From the NCBI RefSeq assembly GCF_001552195.1, contig NZ_BCQS01000023.1:1-64000 (forward strand): 64,000 nt of DNA. Direction: 5' to 3'. Position numbers and translations under genes: made by a program. The stretch comes from Actinomadura latina NBRC 106108 (lineage in GTDB: Bacteria > Actinomycetota > Actinomycetes > Streptosporangiales > Streptosporangiaceae). The notes beneath the pieces were generated by a model. It was not told where the DNA came from. It did no database searches and saw only the letters and a list, made by a program, of their open reading frames with translations. The stretch's first letter is position 1. Each line of letters opens with the position of its first letter. This document shows, one piece after another, positions 1-7,633 of the stretch.

Positions 1-59
1 CGGGCCCGCCGTGTCGCGGGCGGTGCGGGGTTCGCGGGAAACGGTGGGGTCGAGAGACT

Positions 60-93
60 GCCAAGTGGGGGTCGCGCCGCATAGGGTCTTGGT
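60..93 (+). promoter_or_regulatory. Leaderless promoter of pafA
   Basis: A TAGGGT -10 hexamer at 82-87 lies 6 nt before the GTG start of pafA, with a weak -35 (TGCCAA, 60-65). No Shine-Dalgarno sequence is visible, so the transcript probably starts at or next to the start codon. Positions 1-59 show no coding signal I can support. Confidence 0.5.
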
Positions 94-1452
94 GTGGACA
101 GGCGCATCTTCGGGCTTGAGAACGAGTACGGCGTCACGTGTACGTTCCGCGGGCAGCGGCGGTTGTCACCGGACGAGGTGGCGCGCTATCTGTTCCGGAG
201 GGTGGTGTCGTGGGGTCGTAGCAGCAACGTGTTCCTGCGGAACGGGGCGCGGCTCTATCTGGACGTGGGGAGTCACCCGGAGTACGCGACGCCGGAGTGC
301 GACAGCGTCGTGGATCTGGTGACGCATGACAAGGCGGGGGAGCGGATCCTGGAGGGTCTGCTGGTGGACGCCGAGCGGCGGCTCCGTGAGGAGGGCATCG
401 CCGGTGACATCTACCTGTTCAAGAACAACACGGACTCGGCGGGGAACTCGTACGGCTGTCACGAGAACTATCTGGTGGGGCGGCACGGGGAGTTCGGGCG
501 GCTGGCCGACGTCCTGATCCCGTACCTCGTCACGCGGCAGATCATCTGCGGGGCGGGGAAGGTGCTGCAGACGCCGCGGGGTGCGGTGTACTGCGTGTCG
601 CAGCGGGCGGAGCACATCTGGGAGGGCGTGTCGTCGGCGACGACGAGGTCGCGTCCGATCATCAATACGCGGGACGAGCCGCACGCGGACGCGGAGCGGT
701 TCCGGCGGCTGCATGTGATCGTCGGTGACTCGAACATGAGTGAGACGACGATGCTGCTGAAGGTCGGGGCGACCGATCTGGTGCTGCGGATGATCGAGGC
801 CGGGGTGGTGATGCGGGATCTGACGCTGGAGAACCCGATCCGGGCGATCCGCGAGGTGAGCCATGACATGACGGGCCGGCGGAAGGTGCGGCTGGCGAAC
901 GGCCGGGAGGCGAGTTCGCTGGAGATCCAGAAGGAGTATTTCGGGAAGGCGCGCGATTTCGTGGACGCGCGGGGCGGGGACGCGACGGCGAAGCGGGTGC
1001 TGGAGCTGTGGGAGCGGACGCTGCGCGCGGTGGAGACCGGTGATCTGGATCTGGTGTCGCGTGAGATCGACTGGGTGACGAAGTACAAGCTGATCGAGCG
1101 GTACCGGCGGAAGTACGATCTGCCGCTGTCGTCGCCGCGTGTGGCGCAGCTCGATCTGACGTACCACGATGTGCATCGCGACCGCGGCCTGTACTACCTG
1201 CTGGAGAAGCGGGGGTCGGTGGATCGGGTGGCCCGTGACCTCGACATTTTCGAGGCGAAGTCGGTTCCGCCGCAGACGACGCGGGCGCGGCTGCGGGGCG
1301 AGTTCATCCGGAAGGCGCAGGAGAAGCGGCGTGATTTCACGGTGGACTGGGTGCATCTGAAGCTGAACGATCAGGCGCAGCGGACGGTGCTGTGCAAGGA
1401 TCCGTTCCGGTCGGTGGACGAGCGGGTCGACAAGCTGATCGCGGGGATGTAG
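94..1452 (+). CDS. pafA: Proteasome accessory factor A, Pup--protein ligase
   Basis: PafA joins the C-terminal glutamate of the small modifier Pup to lysines of target proteins, using ATP, and so marks them for the mycobacterial-type proteasome in the cytosol. The 452-residue length equals the usual family length. The N-terminus carries the glutamine-synthetase-like nucleotide-binding signature GLENEYG (residues 7-13), and later conserved blocks such as NTRDEPHAD (about 190) and LDLTYHDVHRDRGLYYLLE (about 352) match the family. The GTG start at 94 fits the -10 box just upstream. The gene is followed by a terminator hairpin and, 3.5 kb on, by pafB and pafC. Pup, Dop and the proteasome subunits normally lie upstream and would be outside the window. 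Identification is secure. Confidence 0.97.
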   Translation: MDRRIFGLENEYGVTCTFRGQRRLSPDEVARYLFRRVVSWGRSSNVFLRNGARLYLDVGSHPEYATPECDSVVDLVTHDKAGERILEGLLVDAERRLREEGIAGDIYLFKNNTDSAGNSYGCHENYLVGRHGEFGRLADVLIPYLVTRQIICGAGKVLQTPRGAVYCVSQRAEHIWEGVSSATTRSRPIINTRDEPHADAERFRRLHVIVGDSNMSETTMLLKVGATDLVLRMIEAGVVMRDLTLENPIRAIREVSHDMTGRRKVRLANGREASSLEIQKEYFGKARDFVDARGGDATAKRVLELWERTLRAVETGDLDLVSREIDWVTKYKLIERYRRKYDLPLSSPRVAQLDLTYHDVHRDRGLYYLLEKRGSVDRVARDLDIFEAKSVPPQTTRARLRGEFIRKAQEKRRDFTVDWVHLKLNDQAQRTVLCKDPFRSVDERVDKLIAGM

Positions 1453-1466
1453 CGGGCTGTGCGGCG

Positions 1467-1495
1467 GCCTCCGGCGCGACACGCGCGCCGGAGGC
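1467..1495 (+). terminator. Intrinsic terminator-like hairpin after pafA
   Basis: A 12-bp perfect stem (GCCTCCGGCGCG with CGCGCCGGAGGC) encloses a 5-nt loop, 14 nt after the pafA stop. There is no T-run, as is usual for high-GC actinomycetes. Confidence 0.6.
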
Positions 1496-1564
1496 TACCG
1501 GCAGGTCACCTGGGCGGTAGGGTGAGCGCGCAGTAGCGGTCGTCACCCCTCGGAGGGCCCCCGT

Positions 1565-2500
1565 ATGCGCCGTCGTTTCCGGTCGTTGTCCGTGGCCGTC
1601 GTGCTCGCCGCGCCGTTGGCGCTAGTGGCGGGGTGTTGGGGCGGCGATGGGGTGGATGTCACGGTGCGTGGCGATTTCGGGAAGTTGCCGGAGGTGAAGT
1701 TCCCGAAGGGCGCGCCGGGCGACTCTCTGGCGGTGGAGACGCTGAAGGAGGGGAAGGGGACGGCGGCCCGCAAGGGTGATCTGGTGGTGGCCGACTATGT
1801 GGGTTACCGGTGGAGCAAGAACGGGCGGAAGCTGCTGGCGAGCAGTTACTCGAAGGGGCAGCCGGGGGCGTTTCCGACGGGTCAGCTGGTGCCGGGGCTG
1901 GTGAAGGCGTTCGAGGGGGCGCGGGCGGGGTCGCGGGTGGTGGCGCGGATTCCGCCGGGGGACGGTTTCGGTGCGGAGGGTGATCCGAAGCATCAGGTGG
2001 GGGCGGGCGACACGCTGGTGTACGTGCTGGACGTGCGGGCGGTGTATTCGAAGACGGCGGGCCCGCACGGGAAGAAAGCGGCGCCGTTGACCGAGCCGGG
2101 GTTGCCGAGGGTGGCGGAGGCGCCGGCGGGGCGGGCGCCGGTGGTGACGATGCCGCGGTCGGCGCCGCCGAAGAAGCTGCAGGTGCGGGCGCTGGTGCAG
2201 GGGGACGGTCCGGCGGTGCGCAAGGAGCAGCTGGTGGTGCTGCAGTATGCGGGGTATTTCTGGCGGAACGGGCAGGTGTTCGATGCGTCGTGGTCGAAGG
2301 CGGGCCCGCGTGCGGTGCCGATCGGGACCGGCCAGGTGATGAAGGGCTGGGATCAGGGTCTCGTCGGGCAGCGGGTGGGGAGCCGGATGCTGCTGGTGGT
2401 GCCGCCGTCGCTGGGGTACGGGAAGAAGGGGCTGGCGCAGGCGGGGATCAAGGGGGACGACACGCTCGTCTTCGTGGTGGATCTGCTGGGTGCGAGCTGA
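1565..2500 (+). CDS. Lipoprotein with two FKBP-type peptidyl-prolyl isomerase domains
   Basis: Predicted envelope-anchored peptidyl-prolyl cis-trans isomerase that would speed folding of exported proteins. Residues 1-24 form a lipoprotein signal peptide with an Arg-rich start, a hydrophobic core and lipobox LVAGC. Two FKBP modules follow, at about 60-160 and 205-311. Both keep the FKBP pattern GDLVVADYVGY / EQLVVLQYAGYFW, a V-F-DASW strand in the second, and the VPPSLGYGKKG and GDDTLVFVVDLL ends. The second copy looks complete, and the first has the more divergent active-site strand. The ATG at 1565 follows a GGAGGG at 1552-1557. A FKBP gene beside pafA is common in actinomycetes. The substrate is unknown. 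Confidence 0.9.
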   Translation: MRRRFRSLSVAVVLAAPLALVAGCWGGDGVDVTVRGDFGKLPEVKFPKGAPGDSLAVETLKEGKGTAARKGDLVVADYVGYRWSKNGRKLLASSYSKGQPGAFPTGQLVPGLVKAFEGARAGSRVVARIPPGDGFGAEGDPKHQVGAGDTLVYVLDVRAVYSKTAGPHGKKAAPLTEPGLPRVAEAPAGRAPVVTMPRSAPPKKLQVRALVQGDGPAVRKEQLVVLQYAGYFWRNGQVFDASWSKAGPRAVPIGTGQVMKGWDQGLVGQRVGSRMLLVVPPSLGYGKKGLAQAGIKGDDTLVFVVDLLGAS

Positions 2501-2510
2501 CCGGCGGCTC

Positions 2511-2538
2511 TAATCCGCATCCTCGTTGTTCTTAGAAT
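2511..2538 (+). promoter_or_regulatory. Operator A over the leaderless -10 of the Cys-rich regulator
   Basis: The segment holds TTGTTCTTAGAA. Its reverse complement shares 16 of 20 bases with an element at 3171-3190. TAGAAT (2533-2538) sits 6 nt before the GTG at 2545 and fits a leaderless -10, so a protein bound here would block transcription of the regulator gene. TTCTTAGAA is itself a near-perfect dyad. Confidence 0.55.
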
Positions 2539-2544
2539 GGCGGG

Positions 2545-3192
2545 GTGGAGGACATCGACGCGATCGCGCTGCTGCAGGATCCGGTGCGGCGGCGGCTGTA
2601 CGAGTACGTGGCCGCGCAGGGGCGCGAGGTGGGGCGCAATGAGGCGGCGGAGGCGGCGGGTGTCGCGCGGACGCTGGCGGCGTTCCATCTGGACAAGCTC
2701 GCGGACGCGGGGTTGCTGGAGGCGGGGAGCCGGCGGCTGACGGGCCGGTCGGGGCCGGGTGCGGGGCGTCCGGCGAAGGTGTACCGGCGGTCGGCGGGGG
2801 AGCGGGGCGTGTCGGTGCCGGCGCGGGATTACCGGACGGCGGCGGGTCTGCTGGCGGAGGCGGCCGAGTCGGCGGGTCTGGACATGGAGTTGCAGGACGC
2901 GGCGCGCCGGCGGGGGAGGGCGCTGCGGGGGTGGTGCGGCGGCATCGGTGACCTGGCGGGGGTGCTGGCCGAGCGCGGCTATGAGCCTGTCCTGGATGGG
3001 GACGGCGGTGTGCTCCGGATGCGGAACTGCCCGTTCCATACGGTGGCGGAGGCGTTTCCGCCGCTGGTGTGCGGGATGAATCTGGCGTTGCTGGAGGGGT
3101 TGACGGAGGGGTCGGCGGTCCGGGTGCGGATGGATCCGCGTCCGGGGTGGTGCTGTGTGGCGGCCGAACCTTCTAAAAACAATCAGGATTGA
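2545..3192 (+). CDS. Winged-helix regulator with four conserved cysteines (COG2345-like, SufR-related)
   Basis: A 215-residue DNA-binding protein. An ArsR/DeoR-like winged helix occupies about residues 5-75 (DPVRRRLYEYV, then NEAAEAAGVARTLAAFHLDKL). The C-terminal half ends with Cys162, Cys176 and an adjacent Cys203-Cys204 pair in the contexts NCPFH, LVCGMN and GWCCV. This resembles COG2345 regulators, the group that includes the Fe-S sensor SufR, although the spacing (C-X13-C-X26-C-C) is not SufR's. Inference: the protein senses redox state, iron or NO through a metal or Fe-S centre. The GTG start lies 6 nt after a -10 box inside operator A, and the last codons form part of operator B ahead of the DUF3291 gene. 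Autoregulation and control of that neighbour are therefore likely. Confidence 0.85.
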   Translation: MEDIDAIALLQDPVRRRLYEYVAAQGREVGRNEAAEAAGVARTLAAFHLDKLADAGLLEAGSRRLTGRSGPGAGRPAKVYRRSAGERGVSVPARDYRTAAGLLAEAAESAGLDMELQDAARRRGRALRGWCGGIGDLAGVLAERGYEPVLDGDGGVLRMRNCPFHTVAEAFPPLVCGMNLALLEGLTEGSAVRVRMDPRPGWCCVAAEPSKNNQD

Positions 3193-3200
3193 CATAGAAG
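3171..3200 (+). promoter_or_regulatory. Operator B ahead of the DUF3291 gene
   Basis: TTCTAAAAACAATCAGGATT (3171-3190) overlaps the last codons of the regulator gene. It matches the reverse complement of operator A at 16 of 20 positions, including TTCTAA-AACAA and AGGAT. A possible -10 (TAGAAG, 3195-3200) follows, about 25 nt before the DUF3291 start. The element is AT-rich against a background of about 75% GC, which makes chance similarity less likely. Confidence 0.55.
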
Positions 3201-3225
3201 CGGGCGCCGTGGTGGGCTGGGGATC

Positions 3226-3747
3226 ATGACCGAAGGCACCCGGTACCACCTCGCCCAGTTCAACGTCGCCGCGCTCCGCTTCCCGCTGGACGACCCGCGC
3301 GCGGAGGACTTCGTCGCGCTGCTGGACCCGGTGAACGCCCTCGCCGACGCGGCGCCGGGTTTCGTGTGGCGGCTGGTGGAGGAGGGGCGGCCCGACGCCA
3401 CCGGCATGCGTCCGGCGGGCGACGACGTGATCGTCAATTTCTCGGTGTGGGAGTCGGCGGAGGCGCTGTGGGACTTCGTCTACCGCAGCCCCCATCTGGA
3501 GACGATGCGCCGCCGCCGCGAGTGGTTCCGGCGGCACGGTGAGGCGCACCTCGTCCTGTGGTGGATCCCGGCGGGCCGCGTCCCGACGGTGGCGGAGGCC
3601 ATGGAGCGCCTCGCGCTGCTCCGCGCGCAGGGCCCGTCCGCCCGCGCGTTCACGTTCAGTTCGGCCTACACGGCCGCGGAGGCCGAGGAGGCCGCAGCCG
3701 CTGCGGAGGCCGCGGACGCAGAGCCCGCGGCCTCGTCGGCCGGTTAG
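3226..3747 (+). CDS. DUF3291 domain protein
   Basis: A 173-residue cytosolic protein of the DUF3291 family, whose members have a dimeric alpha/beta-barrel-like fold related to antibiotic-monooxygenase domains; the function is unknown. Family features visible here are the start YHLAQFNVAALRFPLDDPR, then GFVWRL (about 46), VNFSVWESAEALWDFVY (about 70), the RRREWFR block (about 92) and HLVLWWIPAGRVPTVAEA (about 107). The last 25 residues are an Ala/Glu-rich low-complexity tail. Its start lies 35 nt downstream of operator B, which suggests that it is the regulated output of the Cys-rich regulator. Its stop overlaps the convergent DUF3866 stop by 4 nt (TTAG). Confidence 0.8.
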   Translation: MTEGTRYHLAQFNVAALRFPLDDPRAEDFVALLDPVNALADAAPGFVWRLVEEGRPDATGMRPAGDDVIVNFSVWESAEALWDFVYRSPHLETMRRRREWFRRHGEAHLVLWWIPAGRVPTVAEAMERLALLRAQGPSARAFTFSSAYTAAEAEEAAAAAEAADAEPAASSAG

Positions 3748-4826
3748 CCGAGCAGGGTGGCGGTGTGGCGGCCGGCGGCGGCGGCGGTGAGGAAGTAGGG
3801 GAGGTCCTCGTCGAGGCTGCGGCCCATGGTGGACAGGCGGACGCCCCAGTTCTTCTCGGCGGCCCTGAGGGCGTCGTGGAGGCCGTCGACGGGGACGGGG
3901 ACGAGGCGGTGCCGGTCGCCGAGGGGGGCGGCCTCGGCGGCGACGCGGGCGCCGAACGCGCCGCCGAGTTCGGGGACGGGGACGTCGGCCGCGGCGAGCG
4001 CGACGCGGCCGTAGGCGGTGAGGGAGTGGTGGGAGACGCCGATGTGGCGTTCCCGCCTGTCGCCCTCGCTGACGCGCAGGGAGGCGACCGGCCGGCCGCC
4101 GAGGACCGACGCCGCGTTGACGGCCTCGCCGGCCGAGACGCCGGAGAAGCCCCACTTCGTCCCGGTCCCGAGGTTGCCGGGCCCCTGGGCGAGGACGGCG
4201 ACCTCGGCGTCCAGGACGAGCCGGGCGGCGAGGAGACCGGTGTGGACGGTGACGGCTTCGAGGTCGCCGCCGTACGCCTGCCCGGCGGTGACGGTGGCGG
4301 TGAGGGCCCCGGCGTCCTTCAGCCGCGCGATGGACATGGAGAACCAGGACGGCAGCGCGGCGCCGTCCGGCATGACGTACACGACGCGCGTGGACGGCCG
4401 GGAGTCCAGTAGCGCGGCGAGGATGGGCGGCAGCGCGGAGTGCAGGTCGGCGACGATGACGGGCATGCCGTCGAGGGAGTCGGCGTCGCGGAGCAGGTCG
4501 TGGTGGGGGGAGTCCTGCTCGTCGGCGCCGAGGACGGTGGCCTGCAGGGGGGTGTAGCGGGCCTTGACGAGGTGGCCGGGGCCGGTGGGGTCGGGCGGGA
4601 GCCGGTCGGGGACCGCGACGACCATCGCGTAGCCGCCGGTGCCGAGGCCCATCGCCAAGGCCGTAGTGTTGAGCAGGACGGTATCGCCCGGTTCGGGCCG
4701 GCCCACCAGGGCGGGATAGGCCAGTGCGCGGTGCGTGCCGTCGTCCCCGATCGAGACGTTCAGCTCGACCGCCCCCGGCCATTCGTGGCGGATGTCCTCA
4801 ACTGTGCCTTTGCGCCATCGGATCAC
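3744..4826 (-). CDS. DUF3866 family protein
   Basis: A 360-residue protein of the actinobacterial DUF3866 family; no biochemical function is known to me. Recognisable blocks are the N-terminal IRWRKGTVEDIRHEWPGAVEL, a central VPDRLPPDPTGPGHLVKARYTPLQ region, and PGNLGTGTKWGFSGVSAGEA (about 247-266), followed by ISHHSLTAYGR-like VSHHSLTAYGRVALAA. No signal peptide or membrane segment is seen. The GTG at 4826 is chosen because TACCGT lies just upstream on the minus strand, as in leaderless promoters; a longer reading upstream is Arg/Pro-rich and unconvincing. It diverges from pafB, with 106 bp between the starts. Confidence 0.75.
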   Translation of the reverse strand: MIRWRKGTVEDIRHEWPGAVELNVSIGDDGTHRALAYPALVGRPEPGDTVLLNTTALAMGLGTGGYAMVVAVPDRLPPDPTGPGHLVKARYTPLQATVLGADEQDSPHHDLLRDADSLDGMPVIVADLHSALPPILAALLDSRPSTRVVYVMPDGAALPSWFSMSIARLKDAGALTATVTAGQAYGGDLEAVTVHTGLLAARLVLDAEVAVLAQGPGNLGTGTKWGFSGVSAGEAVNAASVLGGRPVASLRVSEGDRRERHIGVSHHSLTAYGRVALAAADVPVPELGGAFGARVAAEAAPLGDRHRLVPVPVDGLHDALRAAEKNWGVRLSTMGRSLDEDLPYFLTAAAAGRHTATLLG

Positions 4827-4932
4827 ACCGGGAAACGGTAGCGTCCTGCGGGACGGCTCGCGGGGGCGATGGGCACACCCGGCGGGGGCGGGGCCCATAC
4901 GGGGAACACGGAGGGAACGAGGTGGTGGCGGA

Positions 4933-5961
4933 GTGTCGCGGCGCAAGACCGAGCGCCTGCTGAATCTGGTGGTCTGCCTGCTCGCGACCCGGCGCTATCT
5001 GACGGCCGAGCAGATCCGCCGGGCGGTGCCCGGCTACCCGGACTCCGACGAGGCGTTCAAGCGCATGTTCGAGCGGGACAAGGAGGAGCTGCGCGAGCTC
5101 GGCGTCCCGCTGGAGGTCGGCAGCGACCTGCAGGGCGGCGGCGGCGAGGAGATCGGGTACCGGATCCCGCCGCAGGCCTACGAGCTGCCCGACATCCACC
5201 TGACGCCGGACGAGGCGGCGGTGCTGGGCCTCGCGGCGCGGGTATGGCAGCGGGCGAGCATGGCCGAGGCGGCGTCGGGGGCGCTGCTGAAGCTGCGCGC
5301 GGCCGGAGTGGAGGCGGACGCGGCGCCCGCGGTGGGCATCGAGCCGCGGCTGAACACCCACGAGCCGGCGTTCGCGGCGCTGTGGGAGGCGGTGCGGGAC
5401 GCCCGCCCGGTGGCGTTCGACTACCAGGGCATCGGGCGGACGTCGGTGGCGCGGCGGCATCTGGAGCCGTGGGGCGTGGTGAGCCGGCGGGGCCGCTGGT
5501 ACGTGGTGGGGTTCGACCGCGACCGCGACGAGCAGCGGGTGTTCCGGCTGAGCCGGGTCGTGGGCGAGGTCGCGGCGGACGGCCCGGCCGGGTCGGTGAC
5601 GGTCCCGGACGGGGTGGACGTGCGGCGCATCGCGTTCGACTGGGGCGACCCGGTGAGCGAGCCGCGGCCGGCGACGGTGCGGCTGCGGCGCGGCGCGGCG
5701 CAGGGCCCGCGGCGGTGGGCGCGCGACGTGCGGCCCGCGGCGGGCGAGGCGGGCGAGGCGGGCGAGGCGGGCGGCGGCGACTGGGACGAGGCGACTCTGA
5801 CGTTCCGCGACGCGGACCGGTTCGCGCCGTACCTGGCGCGGTTCGCCGACGATGTGGTGGTGCTCGACCCGCCGGATCTGCGGGAGGCGGTGATCCAGCA
5901 CCTGAAGTCGGTGCTGGCGGGCGCCGGTGGGCACCCGGCGGGGGAGGAGAGGGTCCGATGA
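4933..5961 (+). CDS. pafB: WYL-domain transcriptional regulator PafB
   Basis: PafB and PafC form the heterodimeric WYL activator of the LexA-independent DNA damage response in mycobacteria; despite the name it is not part of the proteasome. The 342-residue protein starts with a winged helix (KTERLLNLVVCLLATRRYLTAEQI, about 4-28). A WYL domain follows at about 140-230, containing FDYQG and the W-Y-V-VGFDRDR block, and a C-terminal WCX extension comes last. A Gly/Glu/Ala repeat (GEAGEAGEAGGG, about 272-283) interrupts the extension. The GTG at 4933 is chosen because the family motif begins there. Its stop overlaps the pafC start as ATGA, so translation is coupled. Confidence 0.92.
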   Translation: MSRRKTERLLNLVVCLLATRRYLTAEQIRRAVPGYPDSDEAFKRMFERDKEELRELGVPLEVGSDLQGGGGEEIGYRIPPQAYELPDIHLTPDEAAVLGLAARVWQRASMAEAASGALLKLRAAGVEADAAPAVGIEPRLNTHEPAFAALWEAVRDARPVAFDYQGIGRTSVARRHLEPWGVVSRRGRWYVVGFDRDRDEQRVFRLSRVVGEVAADGPAGSVTVPDGVDVRRIAFDWGDPVSEPRPATVRLRRGAAQGPRRWARDVRPAAGEAGEAGEAGGGDWDEATLTFRDADRFAPYLARFADDVVVLDPPDLREAVIQHLKSVLAGAGGHPAGEERVR

Positions 5962-6950
5962 GCGGCAGGACCGCGGCGACGACGTCGACCGGCCGGCTGG
6001 GGCGGCTGCTGGCGCTCGTCCCCTATGTGGTGAACCGCGACTCGGTGGCGCTCGGCGAGGCGGCGGCCGCGTTCGGGGTGACCGAGAAGCAGCTGATCGA
6101 CGACCTGAACCTGCTGTGGTGCGTGGAGCTGCGCGCGCCCGACCCGTACTGCCCGATCGACCTGTCCTACGAGGGCGGGGAGATCACGGTGGCGGAGGCG
6201 GAGTCGATCGCGCGGCCGCTGCGGCTGAAGGTGGACGAGGCGTCGGCGCTGCTGGTGGCGCTGCGGATGCTGGCGGGGATCCCGGATCTGGACGACCGGG
6301 ACGCGCTCAGCCGGGTGATCGCGAAGCTGGAGAGCGCGGCGGGGGAGGCCGCGGCGGTGTCCAGCCAGGTCTCGGTGGAGGTGGACGCCTACGGCGGGAC
6401 GGCCGATCCGGCCCGCACCGCCGTCGGGGTGCTGCGGGACGCGATCGCGGCGCGCCGCAGGGTGCACCTCACCTACTACGTGCCGGCGCGGGACGAGAAC
6501 ACCGAGCGGGACGTCGACCCGATGCGGCTGCTGGTCGTGGAGGGCAACACCTACCTGGAGGGGTGGTGCCGGCGGGCGGAGGCGGTGCGGCTGTTCAAGC
6601 TGGACCGGATCGCCGACCTGGCGGTGCTGGACGTGCCCGCGCAGGTGCCGGACGAGGCCGAGCCGATCGACGTGGACGCGGGCCTGTTCCGGCCGTCGCC
6701 GCAGGACGAGGCGGTCACGCTGGAGCTGACGGCGCGCGGCCGGTGGGTGGCCGACTACTACCCGTGCGAGAGCGTGGAGGAGCTGGGGGAGGGACGGCTG
6801 CGGGTCGTCCTGCGGACCCCGGACGCGCGGTGGGTGCGGGGCCTGGCGCTGCGGCTCGGCGACCAGGGCCGCGTGGTGGCGCCCGAGGGCGTCGCCGCCG
6901 GGGTCCGCGAGGACGCGGCTCGCGCACTGGCGCGGTACGGCTTGGCGTGA
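5958..6950 (+). CDS. pafC: WYL-domain transcriptional regulator PafC
   Basis: Partner of PafB. The 330-residue protein has an N-terminal winged helix (GRLGRLLALVPYVVNRDSVALGEAAAAFGV, about 12-41), a linker with the strand ITVAEAESIARPLRLKVDEASALLVALRML, and a WYL domain at about 160-225 (RRRVHLTYYVPARDE ... LLVVEGNTYLEGWCRRAEAVRLFKLDRI). A WCX domain follows. The ATG at 5958 overlaps the pafB stop. The gene order pafA-pafB-pafC-tatA-tatC-helicase matches the mycobacterial locus. No clear PafBC-type promoter was found inside this window, so its targets lie elsewhere. Confidence 0.92.
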   Translation: MSGRTAATTSTGRLGRLLALVPYVVNRDSVALGEAAAAFGVTEKQLIDDLNLLWCVELRAPDPYCPIDLSYEGGEITVAEAESIARPLRLKVDEASALLVALRMLAGIPDLDDRDALSRVIAKLESAAGEAAAVSSQVSVEVDAYGGTADPARTAVGVLRDAIAARRRVHLTYYVPARDENTERDVDPMRLLVVEGNTYLEGWCRRAEAVRLFKLDRIADLAVLDVPAQVPDEAEPIDVDAGLFRPSPQDEAVTLELTARGRWVADYYPCESVEELGEGRLRVVLRTPDARWVRGLALRLGDQGRVVAPEGVAAGVREDAARALARYGLA

Positions 6951-6972
6951 CGGATCGGATAGCGTGGCGGGC

Positions 6973-7194
6973 GTGATGTGGGTCGCGGTGTCGGTGTCGC
7001 TGGGCTTCGCCGGCCTGGCCGTGCTCGCGTGGTGCGCCTTCAGGGTGTGGCTGGGCGTGCGGCGCTTCGGCCGTGAACTGGAACGCACCCGGCGGCGGCT
7101 GGAGCCGAAACAGTCGGCGCTGCGCGATGAACTCTCCCGTCTCCCCGAGCCTCGGCCGTCACAAACGCCGGATGAGGGCGTACGATCGGCCTGA
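6973..7194 (+). CDS. Small single-pass membrane protein between pafC and tatA
   Basis: A 73-residue protein with one transmembrane helix (about residues 4-24, VAVSVSLGFAGLAVLAWCAF). A short basic cytosolic tail follows, rich in Arg, Glu and Leu (RFGRELERTRRRLE), with a Pro-rich end. I do not recognise a named family. The GTG at 6973 is chosen because a TAGCGT -10 box (6960-6965) lies 7 nt upstream; an ATG 3 nt later or a GTG 9 nt earlier are alternatives. Its place directly before tatA, and its shape (short hydrophobic helix plus charged helix), are loosely TatA-like, but it lacks the FG hinge motif. A structural or regulatory link to Tat is only a guess. Confidence 0.6.
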   Translation: MMWVAVSVSLGFAGLAVLAWCAFRVWLGVRRFGRELERTRRRLEPKQSALRDELSRLPEPRPSQTPDEGVRSA

Positions 7195-7220
7195 GTGCCA
7201 TTCTGCTGAAGAGGATTGTC

Positions 7221-7586
7221 ATGCCGAACATCGGGACTCCCGAACTGCTCATCATCCTGCTGGTCGTCGTGCTGATCTTCGGGTCGGCGAAGCTTCCGCA
7301 GCTCGCGCGGTCGCTGGGCAAGTCGGCGCGGATCCTGAAGGCCGAGACCAAGGGCCTGCGCGAGGACGATGACGACGCGCCCGCGGACCGGCCCGCGCAG
7401 GCGGCCCCGGCGGCGCAGAGCGAGGACCCGAGGGAGAAGGCGGCGCGGCTCCGCGAGGAGGCGGCGCGGCTGGACCGCGAGGCGGCGGCGGGCGAGGCGG
7501 GCCAGCGGCCGCGCGGCGCGATCGGCTCCGGTGAGCCGATCCAGGGCGTGCCGGTGTCGGACCCCGGCAAGCTGCGCCAGGGCTGA
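7221..7586 (+). CDS. tatA: Sec-independent protein translocase subunit TatA
   Basis: TatA oligomerises with TatC to move folded twin-arginine substrates across the membrane. The 121-residue protein shows the standard layout: a short periplasmic N-terminus, a transmembrane helix (about 5-20, ELLIILLVVVLIF), the conserved FGSAKLPQLARSLGKSARILK hinge and amphipathic helix (about 20-40), and an acidic/Ala/Arg-rich tail. The ATG at 7221 follows a GAAGAGG ribosome-binding site (7209-7215). A TACGAT hexamer about 50 nt upstream could be its own -10 box. tatC follows 47 nt downstream, so the two are probably co-transcribed. Confidence 0.95.
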   Translation: MPNIGTPELLIILLVVVLIFGSAKLPQLARSLGKSARILKAETKGLREDDDDAPADRPAQAAPAAQSEDPREKAARLREEAARLDREAAAGEAGQRPRGAIGSGEPIQGVPVSDPGKLRQG

Positions 7587-7633
7587 CGGCCCCCGCCCGC
7601 CGCGACGATTCCCTCGCCGACCCCCGAGCCTGA

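Noticed and set aside
1..93. Tail of an upstream coding gene
   Set aside because: No frame continues with a recognisable protein. The segment fits a promoter region for pafA.
166..1482. Long open frame antisense to pafA, and many similar long antisense or shifted frames across the window
   Set aside because: In DNA of this GC content, other frames stay open by chance. These readings are Arg/Pro/Gly/His-rich and overlap proteins with recognisable families.
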